DNA of 64,000 bases from an uncultured Desulfobacterales bacterium (GTDB lineage Bacteria; Desulfobacterota; Desulfobulbia; Desulfobulbales; Desulfocapsaceae), in the NCBI GenBank assembly GCA_937915545.1, contig CALGIJ010000019.1:434001-498000 (forward strand). Direction: 5' to 3'. Under the pieces are notes generated by a model. The model saw only the letters and a list, made by a program, of their open reading frames with translations, had not been told where the DNA came from and did not search any database. The position numbers were made by a program, and so were the translations under genes. Shown here one piece after another: positions 9,099 to 16,872 of the stretch; within the stretch, counting starts at the first letter, position 1; each line of letters begins with the position of its first letter.

Positions 9099-9488
9099 AT
9101 GACCGCCTTCCTGAAATGTTTTCTCTCCGTGGTCGTCGTTATGCTCGGCCTGTCCGGATGTTATATGAATCAGGTGCGTCACCTTGCCGCCGATGTCGCC
9201 CTGGTACAGGTCGGCAAGTCCACCAAGGAGGATGTCACCGTCTTTCTCGGCGACCCCGACGATCGCGGCCAGGACGGCGAGGGCCGCGAGGTCTGGCACT
9301 ACAGCGAGAAGAACGTCAGTCTGCTGGAGAAGACCCCGGTAGTGGGGAAAACCTTCGGGTCCCCGGAATTCACTCACGTTGTGGTCACTTTCTCTAACGG
9401 AGTGGTCGTTTCCTGCAACTTTTCCCAGTCGGACGCCGACGACCTGAGCTGGGCGAAGGACTTTTCCTGGCAAGAGACCGGCAAGTGA
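9099..9488 (+). CDS. Small outer-membrane-type lipoprotein, SmpA/BamE-like fold
   Basis: The 129-residue protein begins with a lipoprotein signal peptide ending in the lipobox LSGC. The mature part contains VQVGKSTKEDVTVFLGDPDD followed by a VWHYSEK strand and a VTFSNGVV strand, the pattern of the SmpA/BamE/OmlA fold, where a helix plus GxP turn is followed by a small sheet. BamE proteins support the BAM complex, and bamA and bamD are in this window, but the assignment to that complex is only suggestive. The ATG at 9099 was chosen because it starts the signal peptide. The stop overlaps the GTG start of pcm, so the two are translationally coupled. Confidence 0.72.
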   Translation: MTAFLKCFLSVVVVMLGLSGCYMNQVRHLAADVALVQVGKSTKEDVTVFLGDPDDRGQDGEGREVWHYSEKNVSLLEKTPVVGKTFGSPEFTHVVVTFSNGVVVSCNFSQSDADDLSWAKDFSWQETGK

Positions 9489-10132
9489 TCGATTCCTACG
9501 AAATGGCGCGGGCGCGCATGGTGCACGACCAGCTGCGTGGCCGCGACATCGTCGATCCACGCACCCTGGCGGCCATGCAGGAGGTGCCGCGCCATCTCTT
9601 CGTCGACGACGCCATGCAGGCCAGGGCTTACGGGGATTTCCCCCTGCCCATCGGCTCCGGGCAGACTATCTCGCAACCCTATATCGTCGCCCTGATGACC
9701 CAGGTCTTGGGCTTGCAGGGCGGAGAGAAGGTGCTGGAAATCGGCACCGGCTCCGGCTACCAGGCGGCGGTTTTATCGCGGCTCGCCGCCCAGGTGTACA
9801 CCGTCGAGCGCTTCAACGCGCTTCTCGCCGGGGCGCGGCGGGTCTTTGACAAACTGCGTTATTTCAACATCCGCGCCAAGCTCGACGACGGCACCCTGGG
9901 CTGGGCGGAGTTCGCCCCCTACGACGCCATCATCGTCACCGCCGGCGGGCCGGAAATCCCCGAGCCGCTGCTGGCCCAGCTCGCCGACCCGGGGCGTCTG
10001 GTCATGCCGGTGGGCGACCAGAACGAGCAGGTGCTGCAGCTGCTGCAGCAGCGCGACGGGCAGCGCACGGTCACCGCGCTGGTCGGGGTACGCTTCGTCG
10101 ATCTCGTCGGAGAATATGGCTGGGGCCGTTGA
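9485..10132 (+). CDS. pcm: Protein-L-isoaspartate O-methyltransferase
   Basis: The 215-residue enzyme uses S-adenosylmethionine to methylate isoaspartyl residues formed by protein ageing, allowing their repair. Family motifs are clear: VPRHLFVDD, the isoaspartate-binding GSGQTISQPY, the SAM-binding motif VLEIGTGSGYQAAVLS, and a later IIVTAGGPEIPEPLLAQL. The length is typical. The start is a GTG whose last two bases begin the stop codon of the lipoprotein gene; an in-frame ATG six codons later is an alternative. A terminator follows about 60 bases downstream, so the lipoprotein and pcm form a short operon. Confidence 0.95.
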   Translation: MIDSYEMARARMVHDQLRGRDIVDPRTLAAMQEVPRHLFVDDAMQARAYGDFPLPIGSGQTISQPYIVALMTQVLGLQGGEKVLEIGTGSGYQAAVLSRLAAQVYTVERFNALLAGARRVFDKLRYFNIRAKLDDGTLGWAEFAPYDAIIVTAGGPEIPEPLLAQLADPGRLVMPVGDQNEQVLQLLQQRDGQRTVTALVGVRFVDLVGEYGWGR

Positions 10133-10190
10133 AGCGGCCTGAAGAGCTCCATTTTTCTCGTTAAAGACAGCTTTGCGGTGTGCAGGTCAG

Positions 10191-10230
10191 GGGGCAGGCG
10201 AGGCTTTTTCTTGCCCGCCCCTTGTCTTTT
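10191..10230 (+). terminator. Terminator after pcm
   Basis: A 12-bp stem (10191-10202 with 10210-10221; one mismatch and one G-T pair) with a T-rich loop is followed by TTGTCTTTT. It separates the pcm unit from the hydrogenase cluster. Confidence 0.65.
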
Positions 10231-10250
10231 GCGCGTCGTTTCGGTACGAT
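10222..10250 (+). promoter_or_regulatory. Candidate promoter for the hydrogenase cluster
   Basis: TTGTCT (10222-10227) and TACGAT (10245-10250) are spaced by 17 bases. The -35 element overlaps the T-tract of the preceding terminator. The first gene of the cluster starts about 100 bases downstream. Confidence 0.35.
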
Positions 10251-10356
10251 ATTCGATAAGTTCACTGAGCCTCGCCGACAGGCGGGGGAAAGAGACAATC
10301 CACGCCTCGGCCGGCCGCGCCCTGTGGGCCGGGAGGCCGTGGCAACAAGGAGAAGG

Positions 10357-10854
10357 ATGGTGGAAGATCTACTCAAGCAACGACGCACCCTGCAGGAGAC
10401 CATGAACTTCATGGCCGCCCTGTCGGCCGGCATGGAGCCGGTCCTCGGACGGGGCGCCAACAGCATGACCATGTCGGCGGGCCGCAACCTCGGTCGCAAG
10501 TTTTCCGCCGAGGCGCGCCACACGGAAGACCTCCTCGAGGCGGTCGACGAAGTACGCAAGATCCTCCTCGCCAACAGCTGCCTCTGGGGCTTCGAACCGT
10601 TCAAACCACAGGGGCAGGCGGAGCTGATCACCGTCAACGACCGTGGGCAGCGGCAGATGCTGCTGGTCTTCCGTGACTGTATGATCCGCCAGTCGCTGCT
10701 GCGCTTCGGCCACCCGCAGAAAGGCTCGCTGTGCAACATGATGTACGGGTTTTTCGCCGGAGCCCTGGAGACGATCATGGGCAAGAAGGCCACCCTGGAG
10801 ATCCGTCATGCCGGGGAGAACGCCTGTCTCAAGGTGCTGACCGTCGAGGCATAG
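10357..10854 (+). CDS. V4R-like cysteine protein preceding the hydrogenase genes
   Basis: The 165-residue soluble protein has no name I can assign with certainty. Its C-terminal half resembles the V4R (vinyl-4-reductase, small-molecule-binding) domain: FRDCMIRQ, then SLCNMMYGFFAGALETIMG, then AGENACLKVL, with cysteines at about residues 108, 126 and 157. The same order of features, including all three cysteines, occurs in the protein encoded at 13521-14000, so the two look like paralogues flanking the hydrogenase subunits. I chose the ATG at 10357 because AAGGAGAAGG precedes it; the frame is open further upstream without similarity. The hydrogenase small-subunit gene starts 66 bases downstream. 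It may be an assembly factor or a ligand sensor; this is inference. Confidence 0.62.
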   Translation: MVEDLLKQRRTLQETMNFMAALSAGMEPVLGRGANSMTMSAGRNLGRKFSAEARHTEDLLEAVDEVRKILLANSCLWGFEPFKPQGQAELITVNDRGQRQMLLVFRDCMIRQSLLRFGHPQKGSLCNMMYGFFAGALETIMGKKATLEIRHAGENACLKVLTVEA

Positions 10855-10920
10855 AGCAGGGGACTGCCCCGGGGCGCTGACTGTGCTGGGCCGGGGAAGC
10901 CATAACCAGTGGGGAAAACG

Positions 10921-11856
10921 ATGAGCGGTGAGAAAGTACGGTTGAATACCGAGTGGTTGTGCGATTGCGGCGGTTGCCATGTGGCCCTGGTCGACCTGCA
11001 CGAGAAGATTCTCAATGTCCTCGAGAAGGTGGAGATCCAGAAGTGCCCGGTGCTGACCGATGAAAAGGAGTATCCCGAGGCCGATATCGGCATCCTCACC
11101 GGCTCGGTGCGCACCGAGCATGACCGTCATGCCGCTCTGGAGATGCGCCGCAAGTGCCGTACGATCATCGCCTTCGGCACCTGCGCTGTCTACGGCGGCC
11201 TACATGGCGCCGGCCTCGCCCATAGCCGCGAGGAGATCATGGACCATGTCTACCGCCACAGCCCCACCACCCGCACCGACTTCATTCCTGGCAACTCCAT
11301 CAGCAGCCTCGAGAAGATGGTCACCCCCATCGACGAGGTCATCGACGTCGACCTCTACCTGCCGGGGTGTCCGCCGCACCCGCACTTTATCTTCGAGGGG
11401 CTGAGCGCGCTGGTCGAGAAGCGCAGCCCGCGGGTCGGCCAGGAGAGCGTCTGCGCCGGCTGCCGGCGCACCATGGTGAGGACCGAGGTCGACACCCTCC
11501 GCGAACCGAACGAGGGGCTGCCCGACAACGCCACCTGTTTTCTCAGCCAGGGCTATATCTGCCAGGGTTCGGTGACCCTCGACCGCTGCCTCGCCCCCTG
11601 CCCCAACCACGGCATGCCGTGCAGCGGCTGTGCCGGGCCGACCATGCAGGTGCTCACCGAGCCCACCAGGGACATCCGCACCGAGATCAGCGAGCGCATG
11701 TCGCGGCTCACCAGGATTCCCTACGAGACCATCAGGACGCATCTGGAGAAGTCGGCCAAGACCCAGTATGCCTATGCCATGGCCACCAAGATGATCGGCA
11801 ACAAACCGACATTTCTCATCCGCAAGTGGATAGCCGAAGGGGAGGCGCAGCCATGA
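10921..11856 (+). CDS. [NiFe]-hydrogenase small subunit, group 3 (MvhG/HoxY-like)
   Basis: The 311-residue protein is the iron-sulfur electron-transfer subunit. Ligands of the proximal [4Fe-4S] cluster are in CDCGGCH (residues 14-20), FGTCAVYGG (Cys88) and LPGCPPHP (Cys150). The C-terminal part has eight more cysteines (CAGC at 178-181, then 206, 214, 223, 227, 234 and 237), enough for two further clusters, as in MvhG-type subunits. There is no twin-arginine signal peptide, so the enzyme is cytoplasmic, unlike the group 1 uptake hydrogenases. An in-frame GTG four codons upstream is a possible start, but the ATG at 10921 has the better context. The stop overlaps the large-subunit start (ATGA). 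Confidence 0.9.
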   Translation: MSGEKVRLNTEWLCDCGGCHVALVDLHEKILNVLEKVEIQKCPVLTDEKEYPEADIGILTGSVRTEHDRHAALEMRRKCRTIIAFGTCAVYGGLHGAGLAHSREEIMDHVYRHSPTTRTDFIPGNSISSLEKMVTPIDEVIDVDLYLPGCPPHPHFIFEGLSALVEKRSPRVGQESVCAGCRRTMVRTEVDTLREPNEGLPDNATCFLSQGYICQGSVTLDRCLAPCPNHGMPCSGCAGPTMQVLTEPTRDIRTEISERMSRLTRIPYETIRTHLEKSAKTQYAYAMATKMIGNKPTFLIRKWIAEGEAQP

Positions 11857-13271
11857 CCACGACCATCAAGATCGATCCGGTGACGAGAATCGAGGGCCAT
11901 GCCCGCATCCTTCTCGACTGCGACGAGGCCGGCAAGGTCGAGGAGGCCTTCTTCTGTGTCAACGAGCTGCGCGGCTTCGAGCGCATCCTCGTCGGCATGC
12001 AGGCCCATACCCTGCCCCAAGTGACGGCGCGCATCTGCGGTGTCTGCCCCACCGCCCACCACCTGGTGGCGGCCAAGGCCCTCGACGCCGCCGCCGGGGT
12101 GACCATTCCCGAGGCGGCCAGGCTGCTGCGCGAATATATGTACATGGGGCACTATATCCATTCCCATTGCCTGTCGCTTTTCGTCCTCGCCGGGCCGGAC
12201 CTGGTCTTCGGCCTGGGCGGCGACCCGGCCAGGCAGAATATCGTCGGCATGGTCGAGGCCGAGCCCGAGCTGAGCAAGAAGGGCCTGCGCCTGCGCAGCC
12301 TCGGGCAGAAGATCAACGAGACCATCGGCGGCCGCGGCATCCACCCGGTAACGGCGGTGGCCGGGGGTATCTCCTTTGCCCTCAGCGACGGCCAGTTCCA
12401 GCGCCTGCGCGAGCTGACCAGCGAGGCCCGCCTCCTGGCCCAGGAGCTCTTTACGCCGATGCGCGACCTGCTGCTGCGGCTGCTCGACAACAACCCGCAG
12501 CTGCTCACCGGCCTCAACGTGCCGAGCTGGTACCTGGGCACGGTGGCCGCGGGAGGGGCGATCAACTTCTACGATGGCACCATCCGGGCCATGGACGCGG
12601 GCGGCACGGTGGCCGCCGAGTTCCCCGCCGAGCGCTACATCGACTACCTGGCGGAGCGGGCGGTGAGCAACTCCTACGCCAAGGAGGTCTACTTCGTCCA
12701 TGGTGGCGAAGAGCACCTGTACCGCGTCGGCACCCTGGCGCGGCTCAACGCCGGCGAGGGCTTCGCCACCCCCCAGGCCGAAGCGGAGCTGGCCCGTTAC
12801 CGCCAGGCCTACGGTCGCCCCTGTCACAACGCGGTGGTGCAGATGTACGCCAAGCTCATCGAGCTCCTCTATGCCTGCGAGCGTGCCGAGGAGCTCATCA
12901 ACCACCCCGGACTGCGCGGCGAGACAAGGGTGCCGGCGCAGTTTCGCGGTGGCCGCGGCGTCGCCCATATCGAGGCGCCGCGCGGCACCCTTATCCACGA
13001 CTACCAAATCGACGAGCAGGGCATCGTCCGCGCCGCCAATATGATCATCGCCACCCAGCAGAACACCGCGGTCATCAACCGCTCGCTGAAGGAGGGGGCC
13101 AACGCGCTCGTCGCCGGGCCGAATGACCAGGTCATGCTCAATACCCTGGAGTTCGTGGTGCGCTGCTACGACCCCTGCCTGGCCTGTTCCACCCATGCCA
13201 TCGGGCGCATGGCGCTTAAGGTCGAGATCCGCCAGGGCGGGCGGCTCGTTCGCCAATTAGGGAGGGAGTGA
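11853..13271 (+). CDS. [NiFe]-hydrogenase large (catalytic) subunit, group 3
   Basis: The 472-residue protein binds the Ni-Fe(CN)2CO centre that splits or makes hydrogen. The N-terminal IDPVTRIEGHA and the first Ni-binding motif RICGVC (Cys62, Cys65) are followed at the C-terminus by DPCLACSTH (Cys442, Cys445, His448). After this His there is a 24-residue tail, which a maturation protease should remove once Ni is inserted; a protease gene is present at 13997. The absence of a signal and the sequence style (ELRGFERILVG) fit the cytoplasmic group 3c/3d, not group 1 or 4. The usual electron-acceptor partner (MvhD, HdrA, or a diaphorase) is not adjacent; a ferredoxin gene follows two bases downstream. 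Confidence 0.93.
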   Translation: MTTTIKIDPVTRIEGHARILLDCDEAGKVEEAFFCVNELRGFERILVGMQAHTLPQVTARICGVCPTAHHLVAAKALDAAAGVTIPEAARLLREYMYMGHYIHSHCLSLFVLAGPDLVFGLGGDPARQNIVGMVEAEPELSKKGLRLRSLGQKINETIGGRGIHPVTAVAGGISFALSDGQFQRLRELTSEARLLAQELFTPMRDLLLRLLDNNPQLLTGLNVPSWYLGTVAAGGAINFYDGTIRAMDAGGTVAAEFPAERYIDYLAERAVSNSYAKEVYFVHGGEEHLYRVGTLARLNAGEGFATPQAEAELARYRQAYGRPCHNAVVQMYAKLIELLYACERAEELINHPGLRGETRVPAQFRGGRGVAHIEAPRGTLIHDYQIDEQGIVRAANMIIATQQNTAVINRSLKEGANALVAGPNDQVMLNTLEFVVRCYDPCLACSTHAIGRMALKVEIRQGGRLVRQLGRE

Positions 13272-13272
13272 T

Positions 13273-13524
13273 ATGCTGGAGATGACCATCAACGACAAGG
13301 CCTGCCGCGGGTGCCGCCTGTGCGTAGACATCTGTCCCACCGAATGCTTTTCCTTCGACCAGCAGACCGCCAAGGCTCAGGTGGCGGTGGCGGAGAACTG
13401 TATCGCCTGCCTCAGCTGCGCCTTTCTCTGCCCCTCCGGGGCGATCAGTCACCGTAACCACCACGAAGTGAAGAACTTTTATCGCAATATCGAGTTCAGC
13501 CAGCGCATGGGGAGGTTTTTATGA
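13273..13524 (+). CDS. 2[4Fe-4S] ferredoxin of the hydrogenase module
   Basis: The 83-residue protein has two four-cysteine motifs: CRGCRLCVDICP near residue 12 and CIACLSCAFLCP near residue 40, each ending in the CP that donates to the other cluster, so it should carry two [4Fe-4S] clusters. A 25-residue C-terminal extension (KNFYRNIEFSQRMGRF) follows. Placed directly between the hydrogenase large subunit and the second V4R-like gene, with overlapping or touching ends on both sides, it is the likely electron partner of the hydrogenase. Whether it links to heterodisulfide reductase, NAD or another acceptor is not shown here. Confidence 0.9.
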   Translation: MLEMTINDKACRGCRLCVDICPTECFSFDQQTAKAQVAVAENCIACLSCAFLCPSGAISHRNHHEVKNFYRNIEFSQRMGRFL

Positions 13525-14000
13525 TCGGCAACAACGAACTGACCCTGACTGGCGAGGACTACGGCAAGGCCTTTACCGAGGTGTCCTTCCTCCTCGATAT
13601 GCTGGTGGAGACCATCTCCGCCTTTGTCGGCAAGTCGACGCCCTCGCTGGCGGTGGCCGCCGGGCGCCGCATGGCCCTCAACATGCCGGTGCACCTCGAA
13701 GAGAAGACCCCGGCGGCGGTGCTCGACGAGGTGGTGCGAGTCTTCCGCATCCAGCAGATGGAGCTTGCCGCCGAGTGCCGCGGCAACGAGGCTCTGGTGT
13801 CCGTTGACCACTGCCCCATCGGCAGCGTCTGCCGCAACCGCCGCATGGAGCTGGACAGCTCCATCTGTCAGATGTTCCACTACTATATGGCCGGCATCGT
13901 CGCCGAGCTGTGCGGGGCGCCGGTACGGCCCAAGACCCTGAGCGTCGGGGAGAGCTGCACCTTCAGCCTGGCCTTTTCCGGAGTCAGGCCCCAGGCATGA
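13521..14000 (+). CDS. Second V4R-like cysteine protein of the hydrogenase module
   Basis: The 159-residue protein is unnamed. It matches the protein encoded at 10357-10854 in layout: an N-terminal helical part with an SLAVAAGRRM segment (compare MTMSAGRNLG), then VDHCPIGS, SSICQMFHYYMAGIVAELCG and VGESCTFSL, with cysteines at about 98, 116 and 146 in matching positions. This pattern of cysteines near a small G-rich helix and a closing GE-C-F strand is that of V4R domains, which bind small hydrophobic ligands. The start overlaps the ferredoxin stop and its own stop overlaps the protease start, so it is firmly inside the operon. GGGGAGG precedes the ATG. Confidence 0.62.
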   Translation: MIGNNELTLTGEDYGKAFTEVSFLLDMLVETISAFVGKSTPSLAVAAGRRMALNMPVHLEEKTPAAVLDEVVRVFRIQQMELAAECRGNEALVSVDHCPIGSVCRNRRMELDSSICQMFHYYMAGIVAELCGAPVRPKTLSVGESCTFSLAFSGVRPQA

Positions 14001-14470
14001 GCCGACGGGTTCTGGTGGTCTGCATCGGCAACGAGCTCGTTGCCGATGATGGTGTCGGCTGGGCGGTCTACCAGGAACTGCGCCGCCTCAAGCTGCCGCA
14101 GGGGGTGCGTCTGGTCTTTCTCGGGCTGGGGGGCATCGACCTCCTCGAAGAGCTCGACGGCGAGGAACTGCTCCTCGTCGTCGACGGGGTGCAGCTGGGT
14201 GCCCCTCCCGGCACGGTGCATCGCCTGTGCTGGGAGGAACTCCCCCAGGCTCCGGCGCGGCCGGTGAGCGGCCATGGCATCGGTGTGCGCGAGGCGATCA
14301 CCATCGGTCGCCGCCTTTATCCCCAGCGTGTCCCCGCAGAAACATTGCTCATCGGCATCGAGGGCTGCTGCTTCGATCGCTTAGGCCAGGGGCTCAGCCC
14401 CGAGGTGGCCCGGGTGGTGCCGGAAGTGGTGGGCATCGTCGCCGGGCTGGCCAAGCCCTCCTCTCCCTGA
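13997..14470 (+). CDS. Hydrogenase maturation protease (HyaD/HybD/HycI family)
   Basis: The 157-residue protein begins CIGNELVADDGVGWAVYQEL, the family signature in which Glu and a following Asp bind nickel, and continues with LLVVDGVQLG, the second Asp site, and a GHGIGVREA segment with the conserved His. It would cleave the C-terminal tail of the large subunit after the His of its last Ni-binding motif. Position as the last gene of the hydrogenase operon, with a four-base overlap to the V4R-like gene, agrees with that. Other maturation genes (hypA-F) are not in this window and must be elsewhere. Confidence 0.9.
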   Translation: MSRRVLVVCIGNELVADDGVGWAVYQELRRLKLPQGVRLVFLGLGGIDLLEELDGEELLLVVDGVQLGAPPGTVHRLCWEELPQAPARPVSGHGIGVREAITIGRRLYPQRVPAETLLIGIEGCCFDRLGQGLSPEVARVVPEVVGIVAGLAKPSSP

Positions 14471-14510
14471 TCTTCCTTCCCCTCTGACGGATTCTTTGCT
14501 CCTCTGCGGC

Positions 14511-15275
14511 TCAACGGCGCAGGAAGAGCCACTCGCTGTCGCTCGACCCCTGGCGGTCGAAGAGGTAGCCATCCTGATCGAACTCCTGCAGCGGCGTCGG
14601 CTCCTTGATGCGGTTGGCGATGATATGGTGCACCATGGCGCCGCGCGCCCGCTTGGCGTGGATGGGCACTGCCCGCCAGCTGCCGCCGACGTTCTCACGG
14701 AAGGTGATGGTGATCATCGGCCCGTCGAGGCGATGGCGGTCGATGACCCGCGAATACTCGCTCGAGGCGAGGTTGATGACCTGCTTGTGCTTTTCCTTGG
14801 CGAGCAGTTCGTTGAGGGTCGTGGTGATCGGCCCGCGCCAGAAGTCGTAGAGGTTGTCGCCGTCGCCGACGGAGAGTTTGGCCGCCATCTCCAGGCGGTA
14901 GGGCTGGATGAGGTCGAGCGGCCGCAGCAGGCCGTAGAGGGCTGAGAGAATGAGCAGGTGGCCCTGGGCGAAGTCGAGCGCCTCGTCGTCGTAGAAGTCG
15001 GCGGGAATGGCGCTGTAGGCCTCGCCACGGTAGGTGAAGAGCGCCTGGCGGGCGTTTTGCGGGGTGGGCTTGGCGGTGAGCGCCTGGATACGGCGGTGGC
15101 TGGCCGCGGTCAGCTTGTCGCTGGTGGCGAGCAGCCCTTCCAGGGCCTTTATATCCATCTTTTTGAGGATGGAGATGATTTCCCGACTCTTTTTCTGCAA
15201 GAGCGGCAGGGAGCAGCGCGGGTACTGGCGCCCGGCCTCGTTCTGGGTCTTGGACGGGGAGGTGATGATGAGCAT
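14511..15275 (-). CDS. yaaA: Peroxide stress protein YaaA (DUF328/UPF0246)
   Basis: The 254-residue protein shows the family signature at both ends: MLIITSPSKTQNEAG at the start and GGSWRAVPIHAKRARGAMVH near the C-terminus, with FYDDEALDFAQGHLLILSALYGLLRPLDLIQPYRLEM in the middle of the family core (shown here only to the extent needed: ALYGLLRPLD). In E. coli YaaA lowers free iron and protects DNA from Fenton damage after hydrogen peroxide exposure; DNA-binding has been described for the fold. A CGGAGG site precedes the ATG. It is convergent with the hydrogenase operon and divergent from the gene at 15381. Confidence 0.92.
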   Translation of the reverse strand: MLIITSPSKTQNEAGRQYPRCSLPLLQKKSREIISILKKMDIKALEGLLATSDKLTAASHRRIQALTAKPTPQNARQALFTYRGEAYSAIPADFYDDEALDFAQGHLLILSALYGLLRPLDLIQPYRLEMAAKLSVGDGDNLYDFWRGPITTTLNELLAKEKHKQVINLASSEYSRVIDRHRLDGPMITITFRENVGGSWRAVPIHAKRARGAMVHHIIANRIKEPTPLQEFDQDGYLFDRQGSSDSEWLFLRR

Positions 15276-15380
15276 GGGGCCTCCGGGGTAGCGGGAAAAA
15301 AGGGTTGCCGTAGTGAAAATTTATACTATTTTGCGAGTATTGGCAAACAACCGCTGGACGTCAGCGACGGAGGGGTGAAA

Positions 15381-15803
15381 ATGAGTGGGGACAGTGCCGC
15401 GCGAGCGGAAGTCGAGACCTTTATCGGCCAGTGGGGGCAGACGGATCAGGCGATGAGCGACTGCTTCCGCAGCCTCTATCAGACCCTGGCGGCCATGGGT
15501 GGGGTGGAACTGCGCTTCATCGCCCGGCCGGGGGTCAGCTATTCGCTCAGGCCGTGGCGGGAGAATGGGGCAGGGCGCAAGTTCTTCGCCATCGTCGACG
15601 TCATTGACGACGATCCTGCCGAGCGCTGGCTGTCGGTGTGTTTTTATGGCGACATGATCACCGACCCAAGCGAACTGGGCGAGGCCATTCCCGGCGGCCT
15701 TGGCGGCAGCGATGGTTACTGTTTCAATCTCTTCGCCGCGGACGACGAGTTGCTTACCTACCTCGGCGACCGGCTGACGGAGGCGTGGCGGGCGGCGCGC
15801 TGA
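15381..15803 (+). CDS. Conserved-looking hypothetical protein, 140 aa
   Basis: I do not recognise this family. The product is soluble with no signal peptide or membrane helix. It starts with a helical, acidic segment, then has alternating strands: ELRFIARPGVSYSLRP, KFFAIVDVID, WLSVCFYGDMI, and ends in a helix (LTYLGDRLTEAW). The ATG at 15381 follows GGAGGGG. The upstream frame is open but overlaps the yaaA promoter region, so it is unlikely to be coding. It is followed 63 bases later by the degenerate GGDEF gene. The -10-like TATACT at 15322-15327 has no clear -35. Confidence 0.6.
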   Translation: MSGDSAARAEVETFIGQWGQTDQAMSDCFRSLYQTLAAMGGVELRFIARPGVSYSLRPWRENGAGRKFFAIVDVIDDDPAERWLSVCFYGDMITDPSELGEAIPGGLGGSDGYCFNLFAADDELLTYLGDRLTEAWRAAR

Positions 15804-15866
15804 GCCGGGACCAACCGCCTTTGCCGGCGGCATACAGCGGCATGGAGCCGCCCTGGAGGGGGGACT

Positions 15867-16847
15867 ATGGCAACGCTCCTCATGGTTGGCGTCACAAACG
15901 ACCTGGCGGCAGAGCTGGCAGGGTTCGCCAGCCTCTTCGACCTGGAAGCGCTAGGTTGCCCCGATGCCACCCAGGCCGCAGCACTGCTGCACCGCCAGGT
16001 GGAGATCGTCGTTGTCGAGGGCGGAGACGGCGAAAGCCACTCGAGCTTGCCGCACCTCCTGCGGGCCTGCCAATGCCGCGGCCTGCCCCTGCTCCATGTC
16101 GGCCCCCCCGACTCTATTCCGGGGGAAAACGACCTGCCACCAGACCTGTTCGACGTTCTCCCTCCACCCCTCGCGCCACGGCTTCTGAAGAGGCGCCTGG
16201 CGTTACTCCTCGAGGTGCGCCGCCTGCGCCGCGAGCTCGATGAGAGGGCCCTCGAGATCGAGGTTCTGCAGGCGGAGCTGGCCGAACTCTCTTCCCTTGA
16301 CCACGACACCGGGCTGTTCAGCCAGCGCTATTTTATCGAAGATCTTGCCAAAGAATGGCGTCAGGCCGGGCGCAACTCGACCCCGCTCAGTCTCTTGCTC
16401 CTCGAGATCGACGGCTCTGCCAACTTCCTTCACCAACACAGCCGGGAGGAGGTGATAAGCTGCCTGTGCCTCGTGGCCAGGGCCCTCTACCAGTCGTTGC
16501 TGCGCCCCGCCGACCTCCTTGCCCGATTTGGTGAGAAGGGGTTTGCCATCCTCCTCCCCGAGACCGACTGCGCCGGGGCTGAACTGGTCGCTGCCCGCCT
16601 GCACCATGCCGTGGCTGACCTGGCGACGGGCGAGGAGGGTGCTCTTTGCGGCAAAGTGAGCCTCAGTATCGGCTGCGCCTGGCATCTGCCAGGCGAGGGC
16701 GACGCCGATGGTTCTGACGGCGAGGCCCTCCTCGATGTGGCCGGCGAAGCCCTAACCCGCGCCGTGGCGGCGGGGGGAGGGCACACGGTGGTGCTGGCCG
16801 CGGCGGAAGGGGTGGGGCACCCAAAGGATGATGCCCCTGACGTGTAA
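15867..16847 (+). CDS. Response-regulator-like protein with degenerate GGDEF domain
   Basis: The 326-residue protein has an N-terminal receiver-like alpha/beta domain (about 1-115) without the usual phosphoacceptor Asp pattern, a short coiled coil (about 118-145: RRLRRELDERALEIEVLQAELAEL, here only described), and a C-terminal GGDEF-fold domain starting SSLDHDTGLFSQRYF. In place of RYGGDEF it has RFGEKGF, so the active-site loop is lost and cyclic-di-GMP synthesis is not expected; it may bind nucleotide or act through protein contacts. The family of inactive GGDEF proteins often serve as effectors. GGGGGGACT lies before the ATG. Confidence 0.8.
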   Translation: MATLLMVGVTNDLAAELAGFASLFDLEALGCPDATQAAALLHRQVEIVVVEGGDGESHSSLPHLLRACQCRGLPLLHVGPPDSIPGENDLPPDLFDVLPPPLAPRLLKRRLALLLEVRRLRRELDERALEIEVLQAELAELSSLDHDTGLFSQRYFIEDLAKEWRQAGRNSTPLSLLLLEIDGSANFLHQHSREEVISCLCLVARALYQSLLRPADLLARFGEKGFAILLPETDCAGAELVAARLHHAVADLATGEEGALCGKVSLSIGCAWHLPGEGDADGSDGEALLDVAGEALTRAVAAGGGHTVVLAAAEGVGHPKDDAPDV

Positions 16848-16872
16848 ACGCAGTATGGGGGTGGTCTGCCGG

